A program made the position numbers and the translations under genes. This document shows, piece by piece, positions 17,644 to 25,314 of a DNA stretch of 64,000 nt (within the stretch, counting starts at the first letter, position 1; each line of letters opens with the position of its first letter). This DNA is from Pseudobdellovibrionaceae bacterium (GTDB lineage: Bacteria > Bdellovibrionota > Bdellovibrionia > Bdellovibrionales > Bdellovibrionaceae). Location: positions 744,001-808,000 of the forward strand of contig JADJYV010000013.1 of NCBI GenBank assembly GCA_016719575.1, read 5' to 3'. Under the pieces are notes generated by a model that saw only the letters and a program-made list of their open reading frames with translations, made no database searches and had not been told where the DNA came from.

Positions 17644-17713
17644 GTTTAAAGAGTAACCGACATGATTTTTTTAGTCTTGTTAGGATTTTGTTATTAAACA
17701 ATAGGCGACGTTC

Positions 17714-18925
17714 TTATTCGACAGTTAAATAGGCCTGAATGTATTTTTCGGGGAGCCTTTGTTTTAAAGCGGGGTGAAGACTTCTTTCCCTTGCAACATC
17801 CTGACGGAATTTAATAAATACCTGCGACAGGCCATCAAGCATTCGGGCAAAGTCTGCCCGATAGAAGAGAAGCTTTTGCGACAGGGGTACGCTCGAAAAC
17901 AATAAAGAGATAACATCACTTTGCTTTTTCACTTTATGATGCTCCGGAGAGAGCTTTTCAATTAAGGAGTTCTCATTATGAAATGGCACAAACTCAGTTG
18001 CCAGATACACTCCTTCGGGAAGGTCCCCATACTCTGCCGCAATCAAAATATCTTTAAAGGACTCGGCAATCGCTAAGCGCGGCATGATCAAGGCTAGATC
18101 ATTGTCATTCGCAAGATAATTAAGGTGACCATCACCTCGGGTCAACCAAAAATCACCGCGTGAATTTTTAACCTGAAATCCGACTTCTCGTCCGGTGTGC
18201 ACATTTACACTCTCAATATCGTGCAAAAACATCGAAAGCAGATCACCGCGGTTCGATTTAAATATCCCACGTAAATTCTCGGTCGCCCATTCTTTGATTT
18301 GTTGCCTTGGCACGCGGATGTGGCCTGACGCGAAAGCGTCCGTGAGGTAATGATCTGCGAAGGCATTAACTACAAGCGCTTTGTGAAAAAGCTGCTTGCT
18401 CAACATTGGATTAGAAACTTTTTTTTCATTAGATTTTTTTGCCAGCTGCAAGGCTTGTCCATGGAGCTCAACGTAAGTGACCATATTATTCCAACCAAAA
18501 TGATTTTGATTTTGCGACACAACCTCCAAATAGCCTGGCATCGAAAAGAAGGCGGTCATATTGCAACTTGGATAGTCTATTTCGTGTTTTTTTTGACTCA
18601 AATGAACCCGTTTTTGCCTATAGGCACACTTTACGATCTGAGCGATATTGGCAGTTCGATCATCATAAAATTGGGTCGGCATAAAGTAGAAGTCGGCCGC
18701 GGTGACAATTTCCCCATATTGAAACGACAAACTTTTATCGCCTCGAAGTATTCTTTGATTTGGACACTCGTTGGGACCAATACCTAAAGATTGACAGGCA
18801 AGGTTCGACCCATCCATTCCCATTTCCAGATGCTCTCCTTCGGACCACTTAACGTCGACCTGTGCCGGTGCGGATACAGAGAGCAGTAAAAAAAATAGAA
18901 ATAAGTAAATGGAGGTCTTAGGCAT
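17714..18925 (-). CDS. Exported zinc-dependent phospholipase C-like protein
   Basis: The 403-residue protein has a signal peptide (MPKTSIYLFLFFLLLSVSAPAQ). The mature part carries His/Asp-rich segments in the order and spacing of the phospholipase C/P1-nuclease fold: EGEHLEMGMDG near the mature N-terminus, NHFGWNNMVTYVELHG at about residue 140, and NAFADHYLTDAFASGH at about residue 190. These are probably the Zn ligands. Such enzymes act on phospholipids or nucleic acids outside the cytoplasm, which would suit a predator or scavenger. Assignment is by motif pattern only. The upstream radical SAM gene is about 60 bases away. Confidence 0.65.
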   Translation of the reverse strand: MPKTSIYLFLFFLLLSVSAPAQVDVKWSEGEHLEMGMDGSNLACQSLGIGPNECPNQRILRGDKSLSFQYGEIVTAADFYFMPTQFYDDRTANIAQIVKCAYRQKRVHLSQKKHEIDYPSCNMTAFFSMPGYLEVVSQNQNHFGWNNMVTYVELHGQALQLAKKSNEKKVSNPMLSKQLFHKALVVNAFADHYLTDAFASGHIRVPRQQIKEWATENLRGIFKSNRGDLLSMFLHDIESVNVHTGREVGFQVKNSRGDFWLTRGDGHLNYLANDNDLALIMPRLAIAESFKDILIAAEYGDLPEGVYLATEFVPFHNENSLIEKLSPEHHKVKKQSDVISLLFSSVPLSQKLLFYRADFARMLDGLSQVFIKFRQDVARERSLHPALKQRLPEKYIQAYLTVE

Positions 18926-18986
18926 GCCGGCTCTCCGAGGGGTTACCGCAAATAGATCGGCACTCCCTCGAAGGACTTAACAGCTG

Positions 18987-20663
18987 CTAGACTTTAATTG
19001 CCCCTGGCTGGCCATTGGCCTTGTTATTCAGCGTGGATTTCAAGTCCCGTGCAAAAAAGAAATCAATGATCGACAGCGTAAATGAAAAAAATGCGCGAAC
19101 AAGCCATGCTTTTTTGTATGCATTTTTTTGAAAACCTAGCAACTCTTGCCGGTTCTTATGATCGAAAGAAATGATTTCATTATAAAATAGAGTCGCATCT
19201 AGGCTAAGCCCCTGCTTAATCACTTCGTGAGTCAAACGGCGTGCTTGTTGACTCGCTTCGAGGCAGTTCATCGAGACGTGTGACCAATAAGGCGACAGAG
19301 AATAATCATTATCCAGGACTTTTAACTCAAATGCGCGTCGATTTTCTTTAGATAGAATTGGTACACCCGGCACCCGCACACTAAACACAGCTACAAAGAA
19401 AAAATCTGCAGGGGCCTTTTGCAGAAACTCTATTGTTTTATCAACTGATGTTTTTGAATCACCAGGAAATCCCACAATCAATGTTATTACAGTCGTTAAA
19501 TTAAATTTACGGCAATTCAAAAGTGCTTTTTGATTGATATCGACCGTCGTTCGTTTGTTCATATTTTTTAAAATCTGCTCATCTCCGGACTCAATTCCAA
19601 TTTGAACCTGTATGCAACCGGCCTTAACTAAGAGCTCAACGACGTCTTCATCACAGAGATCGTCAGCGCGTGCGTAACAAATCCACTTAATTTTTATATT
19701 TTCTTGAATTAAACCATGACAAAAACTAACTAGTCTTGCCTTTGGCATCGTAAATAGAGAGTCCAAGCAGGTCACATATTCGACTCCCATCAGCGCGTAT
19801 TCTTTCCAATCCCGGACCATTTTTTCTGCTGATTTAGTACGAAATTTTGTATCATCAAACAAGTAAGGGTAATTGCAAAATGCACACCGATACGGGCACC
19901 CTCGAACACTTTCATAGAAAATCATTTTATAATTTCTATTATTATCGCGCGATGAATTCTCCCAATCTGGCGAAATCAATTCGTCAAGACTCAAAGTTTC
20001 AGGAACTCCACTGTACAAAAATAAAGTATGATTTTTCTGTTGGATACGTCCTTGCTTCAGAGGAACAGGTCTCTCGCTAAGGCCTTTTATCCAGGGAGCT
20101 AATGCTGGGACGAGGTACTCCCCATAACCCACAGCTAAAATATCAACATACTTAGAGCCTTCCCATGAGTTGCACAATGTTCCGGCCAGTGCGCCACCAA
20201 CAACGACCTTGTTATAAGGGCGTTTTACTTTTTCTACGACAGGCATCAATTCGCTTAAATCTTTTAGATAGGTTGCGGAAACGAAAACAACTGAGCATTC
20301 GGTTAAATCCTTAGTAATACGCTCGCTGTTCAAAAATAAATCGTCAAAGGACCTAAGGCGGTATTTTATTTTCTCTTGCCTCAAGAGCGTTGCAAGCATC
20401 ACTTCTGAAAGATCAGGAGTTTGGCCATTTAACCTGAAAGAAAAAAAACGACCCAGCGGACTAGAGGGTTCTTTTTTAAGAATTTTCTTTTTTTGTAATC
20501 CTCCGACAATAAGATTTTCTGCTATGATTAACTTGATTTTTAACTCAAGCCAGAGGTGCTGAGATCGACGAAACTGCGCCATTTGTTTAACTAAAATACT
20601 TTTTATTGTCGTTTGCTTATCAATCAGATAACTGCCTGTAAATACTAGAACTTCTTGCTCCAA
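18987..20663 (-). CDS. B12-binding-type radical SAM protein
   Basis: The 558-residue protein has the radical SAM cluster motif CPYRCAFCNYP at about residue 256. It is preceded by a region (about 95-230) with SVVFVSATYLKDLSEL and VGGALAG, a Rossmann-like layout of the cobalamin-binding domain. IGIESGDEQILKNMNKRTT and IVGFPGDS are typical beta-strand elements of the radical SAM barrel in methylthiotransferase-like and B12 radical SAM enzymes. The C-terminal ~100 residues are helical and unassigned. The substrate is unknown. It is the leftmost member of the enzyme-rich region and might methylate or rearrange a lipid or metabolite. Confidence 0.8.
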   Translation of the reverse strand: MEQEVLVFTGSYLIDKQTTIKSILVKQMAQFRRSQHLWLELKIKLIIAENLIVGGLQKKKILKKEPSSPLGRFFSFRLNGQTPDLSEVMLATLLRQEKIKYRLRSFDDLFLNSERITKDLTECSVVFVSATYLKDLSELMPVVEKVKRPYNKVVVGGALAGTLCNSWEGSKYVDILAVGYGEYLVPALAPWIKGLSERPVPLKQGRIQQKNHTLFLYSGVPETLSLDELISPDWENSSRDNNRNYKMIFYESVRGCPYRCAFCNYPYLFDDTKFRTKSAEKMVRDWKEYALMGVEYVTCLDSLFTMPKARLVSFCHGLIQENIKIKWICYARADDLCDEDVVELLVKAGCIQVQIGIESGDEQILKNMNKRTTVDINQKALLNCRKFNLTTVITLIVGFPGDSKTSVDKTIEFLQKAPADFFFVAVFSVRVPGVPILSKENRRAFELKVLDNDYSLSPYWSHVSMNCLEASQQARRLTHEVIKQGLSLDATLFYNEIISFDHKNRQELLGFQKNAYKKAWLVRAFFSFTLSIIDFFFARDLKSTLNNKANGQPGAIKV

Positions 20664-20772
20664 AATAGCACGCCCCCCTCTTCCTCTAGATCTATTAGCC
20701 TATGTCATTTAAATACACACTAGCAATCAGCATGAATTATTTAAAAGCCGCCAAATCGCAGCAAAACTGCTA

Positions 20773-20796
20773 AAATTTGTCGACTTCGACAAATTT
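20773..20796. promoter_or_regulatory. Perfect 11-bp inverted repeat at the start of the RnfD-like gene
   Basis: AAATTTGTCGA (20773-20783) and TCGACAAATTT (20786-20796) are perfect complements with a 2-base gap, one base before the ATG at 20798. This could be an operator or an RNA hairpin hiding the start codon. If translation began at the TTG at 20777 the repeat would be inside the gene. Confidence 0.5.
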
Positions 20797-20797
20797 G

Positions 20798-21634
20798 ATG
20801 ATTAACTCAATAGGGGCCAAAGGAGGTCATATTAGACACTCAGAATCAGACCCAAGAAATTACCAACTAATGGTTCTCTTCAGCATGCTAATATACGGCC
20901 TTGTTTGGCTGAAGTTTGATCTCAATGTTCTATGGCTTGCCTGCATTCTTCTAACAGCTTTTGTGACTCAAGTCGTTGCGACTCGCTTTTGGAAATTACC
21001 ACGCTTTGAGTGGCGAAGTGCTATAATTTCTGGACTTTCTTTGTGCCTTCTTATGAGGTGTCCCTCTCTTTCACTTTCACTGCTCCTCGCTTCCTTGGCT
21101 ATTTTGAGTAAATTTCTATTCAGATGGAACGACAAACATATATTTAATCCAACAAACTTTGCTCTTGCCTTGGGCGTTCTTGTAACAGACCAAGTTTCTA
21201 TCGACCCAGGGCAATGGGGAAATGGCGCTCTTCTCGCCTTTTTTATAGCCTGCATGGGCATTTTTGTTTCTAACAAGGCCTGCCGTATTGATGTCAGTTT
21301 GGCATTTTTTTTAACATACGCTCTCAGTTTATTTGTTTATACCACATGGATAGGTGAAGCCCTTACCGTGCCAATCCAGAAATTGCAGACAGGGTCACTG
21401 CTGATCTTTACTTTCTTTATGATTTCAGATCCTCGAACCACTCCCAATTCTCGGCTTGGCAGAATTGTTTTTGGGTCCGTGATTGCTCTCGCCGGGATTT
21501 ACCTGCAACTAGCACAGGGGATTAAAGCTGGTTTGATTATTTCGCTCGTATTTCTTTCAGTTCTGACTCCGCTGATTGACTTGCTTTTGCCAGGTCAAAA
21601 ATTCTACTGGACTAAGGCAACAACTCCGACTTAA
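20798..21634 (+). CDS. RnfD/NqrB-like membrane protein
   Basis: The open frame can start at TTG 20777, ATG 20798 or later. ATG 20798 gives 278 residues. Eight to nine hydrophobic segments follow DPRNYQ. KHIFNPTNFALALG at about residue 115 and FFMISDPRTTPNSRLG at about residue 210 match RnfD/NqrB-type proteins. I see no SGAT flavin-attachment motif, so it may not carry covalent FMN. A second, larger relative is encoded at 25299-28097. An AAAGGAGG sequence lies inside the frame near 20818 with only an ATT in phase behind it, so the start is unusually uncertain. The 3' end overlaps the convergent GH3 gene by 23 bases. Confidence 0.72.
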   Translation: MINSIGAKGGHIRHSESDPRNYQLMVLFSMLIYGLVWLKFDLNVLWLACILLTAFVTQVVATRFWKLPRFEWRSAIISGLSLCLLMRCPSLSLSLLLASLAILSKFLFRWNDKHIFNPTNFALALGVLVTDQVSIDPGQWGNGALLAFFIACMGIFVSNKACRIDVSLAFFLTYALSLFVYTTWIGEALTVPIQKLQTGSLLIFTFFMISDPRTTPNSRLGRIVFGSVIALAGIYLQLAQGIKAGLIISLVFLSVLTPLIDLLLPGQKFYWTKATTPT

Positions 21635-23129
21635 AAGAATCCACCTCAATGAGCGATTCGACTTTGTTCTGACCTACAATGCGACTCTTGCTCGTCTGCT
21701 GCCAGAGGGCAAATATATCTTTAACGACGACGCTTTTGGACTTTGCCAACTGCCCAAGCTCTCTTGCGACTTTATAGTGGTGAAACTGTAAGAGTTCGCG
21801 TTCGATATCAATTTGCTCCGAACTCTGATGACATAAATAATACATTGGTTGAGGATGATGACAAGCGATGAGAGCAATAGCTCGCCAATGGGGGTTTTTT
21901 GCGAATAAATCATCGACCCACACTCTATCAATTTTTTCACCGACCATATCAACACTCTGCAAGCGTCCCATGAACTCAAAGCAGGGCGTTGCGTCGATAA
22001 AGTCGACAACTCTAAGACGATCTTGAAGTGTATAGCGAAGTAATCCTGCGGAAGTCCAAACAACAGGTTGATACTCACGTCCCACCTGCAGATTCCATGC
22101 AGGAAAAATTTCTTTTGTTTGCAAATCGATAAATTCAAAAAAATGAGACTGATAAGCCAAAGCCTTTTTTCCGCGAAAAGGAATACTGACAACTCCTTCT
22201 GTCGCCCACAGCCCTTTACCTTGAAATGTCACATGACTAAAATCGGACTTGATCTGATCTGCCCACAGAGCACTGGACGAAGAATCCCATGAGCTTATAA
22301 GCTTTAGCTTTGGCCAAAGTCTTTTGAAAAAGTTCTTCTCTTGCGGCGCCAAGTGACCAAGCGACCGTCGCGGCGCTTTACCGACAATTTTATCAAGCTC
22401 CGGCTGAAAAGATCCCCAAGTACCCGCTTCTAGATTTGATCTGATTTCTGGCCAGCGAGATTTAATATCATCGGTTATTTTAATCCAAAACGTAGGACTC
22501 CAAACGGAAACCAAACTCAAATCCTTTGTTGAAACAAGATAAAGTAATGTGGCCCACCAGGCCGCCTCAGGTGATGAAACTTGTGCGATCTGCGCTGGCA
22601 AAGCCATAGATTTTTTTATTATCCATCGCTGATAGGCCGGAAAAAGATCGGCATCATTGCTACTGGTGAGCCCCCGCAACTCCTTTGGCAACCAAGACAA
22701 GGACCAATAATGGGTGCCACCCATGACCTCGGGAATTGAATTGTAAATATCTCCGATCCAAGCGGCCGCTGCCAAATTAAGCTCCTGCAAAAAATCTTTG
22801 GTGTAAGGTATCCACTTTCTAGACTCCGTTGAGCCACTTGTCGGTTCATAACGAACAATAAAGTCTGAGATTATTTTCTCTTTTGAGGATCTTTGTCTTT
22901 CGATCCGATCACGGTAGCTTGTATAAGTTGAAACAGGCAAAAGATGACAAAGTTCTTCATAGCTTTTGCCCCGAAGACAACCCCATTCCTTAGTCGCTGC
23001 TAATGACTCTAAAATCTGATCAAGCCTTTTTCTCTGAACTATTTCTAAACTCGACAGAGAGTTCGCAAACTCTTTTGTAACTCTCTTGTAATACAGTTTT
23101 AAAATTTCATGACAAACGCGAACGATCAC
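21612..23129 (-). CDS. GH3-family acyl-adenylating ligase
   Basis: The 505-residue protein matches GH3 amidosynthetases of the ANL adenylating superfamily. YEPTSGSTESRKWIPYT at about residue 92 is the ATP/phosphate loop. LVSVWSPTFWIKI and WATEGVVSIPF (about residue 310) match the second nucleotide motif. YRDRIE near residue 75 and the C-terminal small domain complete the layout. GH3 enzymes activate a carboxylate as an acyl-AMP and pass it to an amine. The substrate is unknown. The gene starts inside the last four bases of the GNAT-like gene, so the two are co-translated, downstream of a Rieske oxygenase. Confidence 0.82.
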   Translation of the reverse strand: MIVRVCHEILKLYYKRVTKEFANSLSSLEIVQRKRLDQILESLAATKEWGCLRGKSYEELCHLLPVSTYTSYRDRIERQRSSKEKIISDFIVRYEPTSGSTESRKWIPYTKDFLQELNLAAAAWIGDIYNSIPEVMGGTHYWSLSWLPKELRGLTSSNDADLFPAYQRWIIKKSMALPAQIAQVSSPEAAWWATLLYLVSTKDLSLVSVWSPTFWIKITDDIKSRWPEIRSNLEAGTWGSFQPELDKIVGKAPRRSLGHLAPQEKNFFKRLWPKLKLISSWDSSSSALWADQIKSDFSHVTFQGKGLWATEGVVSIPFRGKKALAYQSHFFEFIDLQTKEIFPAWNLQVGREYQPVVWTSAGLLRYTLQDRLRVVDFIDATPCFEFMGRLQSVDMVGEKIDRVWVDDLFAKNPHWRAIALIACHHPQPMYYLCHQSSEQIDIERELLQFHHYKVARELGQLAKSKSVVVKDIFALWQQTSKSRIVGQNKVESLIEVDSFKSELLP

Positions 23130-24253
23130 ACCAGCCCCATTTCAAACCCAACATTAAGTGGCGCAGTGAACGAGGCATCGCCCCCCAAGGTGACCGCATA
23201 CAAGGCCACAGGAATTCGCTGAGAAATGCAAGACCTCATTCCCTTAGAAAAGCCCGTGTCGTCAGAAAATGAGACCATATGGACTGACCTATGAGTTTGA
23301 AAAACCCAGGCAAGAAAGGCGCGAATGACTTCGTCTTTCTTTATCCCTTCAGCAATGTTTAAATGCGTTAAATAAGTTGTCCGCAAACTCTCGCCGACCT
23401 TGGGCGTATTGAATCGACAAAACGCAAGCCCTCTAAAAACTGCACGCAGAACCCAAGGCGCCCGCAGAACTTTCATTCTTTTGGCACCCCCGGGATCCCA
23501 AGGCAATGTGCATGCCACGATCTCTCTTTCTTTATTTCTAATTAATAAAAATTGGTCTACGGAGAAGTCGTTCCATGTTTTTTCGCGATAAGCCCATGCG
23601 TCCGCCTCGCTATCGTCAAAAATTGAACCGAACATTTTGTTTTTTTCATTTTGATTTAAAAACTTCTTCAGCGCCAACAAATCCTCGGGCTTTGCTTGTT
23701 CCACGTTTAATTGAGGTTTCTTTACAAGAGGCAAAAACCCATACACGTTCACCATTTCTACGTCTTGCAAAAAATTGTATTGAAAACCAAAATCTCGCTT
23801 TGAAGTTGCCAGACTGCGAACAGCTTCTAAGTTATTCTTTAAAATAGCAGTCAAAAAGTAGGAAGGGGCTCCTAGTGACTTTTCATTTTGAACAGCTCCT
23901 AAGATGCGCGCATAGGATCGTCGCCAAAGCAGAGCGGACTGGCGCGAATTGTCAGTGCGAAAATCACCTATATATCCACATACGACTTTCCTTCCATAAA
24001 CCCACTTTTGAGTTGTTGAAATAGAAAAAAACCCCAGAATTTTTTTCTGCTTATTTCTTGCAACGAAGGTCAGGTATTGGCTCCCTTGACATCGCAATAA
24101 CCGTGAAAAATTTGGAGCCCGGTCGTAAAGCAGCTCGATGCCCCCAACTCGCATGCTCGACTTTTCCATGAAGGCCAGGAGGTCCTCGTTATCTCGAGCC
24201 TCATCAAACTGGGAAATATCTGTCTGAGAGTCTAGATATCCCCTTAAATCCAA
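23126..24253 (-). CDS. GNAT-like N-acyltransferase
   Basis: The 375-residue cytoplasmic protein has two GNAT-like halves. The N-terminal one (about 30-200) has LTFVARNKQKKILGFFSIS and GYIGDFRTD. The second (about 195-370) begins VEQAKPEDLLALKKFL and includes LIRNKEREIVACTLPWDP. The family is found with acyl-ligase genes in several lipid and natural-product clusters, but its reaction is not known. It overlaps the Rieske gene by ten bases and the GH3 gene by four, so all three belong to one operon. It might receive the acyl group activated by GH3. Confidence 0.65.
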   Translation of the reverse strand: MDLRGYLDSQTDISQFDEARDNEDLLAFMEKSSMRVGGIELLYDRAPNFSRLLRCQGSQYLTFVARNKQKKILGFFSISTTQKWVYGRKVVCGYIGDFRTDNSRQSALLWRRSYARILGAVQNEKSLGAPSYFLTAILKNNLEAVRSLATSKRDFGFQYNFLQDVEMVNVYGFLPLVKKPQLNVEQAKPEDLLALKKFLNQNEKNKMFGSIFDDSEADAWAYREKTWNDFSVDQFLLIRNKEREIVACTLPWDPGGAKRMKVLRAPWVLRAVFRGLAFCRFNTPKVGESLRTTYLTHLNIAEGIKKDEVIRAFLAWVFQTHRSVHMVSFSDDTGFSKGMRSCISQRIPVALYAVTLGGDASFTAPLNVGFEMGLV

Positions 24254-25314
24254 AACTCTCGCTCCCGAACATAACTCATGGCCAAAGGCTCTTTGCGGTC
24301 TTTGACTCCCTGAGATCGCATCCGATCTATTGCAAGATGCAATTCATCTGCTTGTGTTGACTTGTATTCCATTTCACCAAAGTGAACTAAGTTATCGCCT
24401 TGGTTTTTCATTATTTCGACATCTTGTTGAATAACCTTGCGGGTGTAAAACTTCATAAAGGGCTTCATCCAAGAACTCAATAAACCCACATCGTAGGCAA
24501 TCCATGTGTACACTCGCGTTTTATAGCGTGAAATCGGTGAACACTGACTGTTGATGATAAAAAATCTTTTTCCAAATTTATAGTCGACTCTGGTTATATT
24601 CGGAAAGATAAATTCATCGGTATGAATCATAGGTTCACGCGATGGGTTTAAAACTTTCTCAGTAAAGCCAATGCTATCCTCGGGCTGATTGTAAGTCACT
24701 TTGACTCGTGCGTCGGCAACCGCCACCTCCACTGGTACCTTCAACAAACTGCGATTACGAAACCATTTTGAATGAACAAAGACGGTGTGGGGAACATCCA
24801 TAAAGTTTTGCACCAAGTGAGTGACCTCATTTTCGAAGTCAGTGATCATAAAGTATTGGCTCACTTTTTTGGCACCGTATTCTGGAAATCTCCAAGCAGG
24901 ACTTGGCAACGCTTGAGACGGATCACCTGGCCAAATCCAGACGCAGCCATCTTGTATAAATACTGGAGCTTTGTGCACGCACCACTTATGGACTTGTTGT
25001 TGCGAGTTGGGGGCTGGGCCATCCGAAGGAACGTCGATCAACCGCCCAGAGTGATCAAACTTCCAACCATGATAAGGACACCGAATTGCGCCGGCTTCGA
25101 CAGTCCCTAAAGACAGCTGTGCTCCGCGATGAATACATCTATCAAGGATCGCCGTGATTTCAGATTTTTCATTTCTAAAAAGGACATAGGGGATATCGTA
25201 TAAATAGCGCTTAATCGGCCTATCGCAAGGGACCTCGGACTCGAGCGCTAGGATATACCAGTGATTGATTAAGTCGCCGTCATAGTCGCGCAAAGGCTTC
25301 ATTGGTTTTTCCAT
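24244..25314 (-). CDS. Rieske-type non-haem iron oxygenase
   Basis: The frame is open to 25374. The ATG at 25314 (MEKPMKPLRDYDGD) has AAGAAG upstream and overlaps the previous gene by 16 bases, so it is chosen (356 residues). The Rieske cluster ligands are CIHRG and CPYHGWKFDHSG (about residues 60-85). The mononuclear iron site is D-V-P-H-T-V-F-V-H at about residue 170, with an Asp in QQDVEIMKNQ near residue 300. This places it with pheophorbide-oxygenase and sterol-desaturase-like Rieske proteins. It probably hydroxylates or desaturates a lipid-like substrate. A dedicated reductase is not seen; the RnfD-like neighbours might supply electrons. Confidence 0.85.
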   Translation of the reverse strand: MEKPMKPLRDYDGDLINHWYILALESEVPCDRPIKRYLYDIPYVLFRNEKSEITAILDRCIHRGAQLSLGTVEAGAIRCPYHGWKFDHSGRLIDVPSDGPAPNSQQQVHKWCVHKAPVFIQDGCVWIWPGDPSQALPSPAWRFPEYGAKKVSQYFMITDFENEVTHLVQNFMDVPHTVFVHSKWFRNRSLLKVPVEVAVADARVKVTYNQPEDSIGFTEKVLNPSREPMIHTDEFIFPNITRVDYKFGKRFFIINSQCSPISRYKTRVYTWIAYDVGLLSSWMKPFMKFYTRKVIQQDVEIMKNQGDNLVHFGEMEYKSTQADELHLAIDRMRSQGVKDRKEPLAMSYVREREFWI

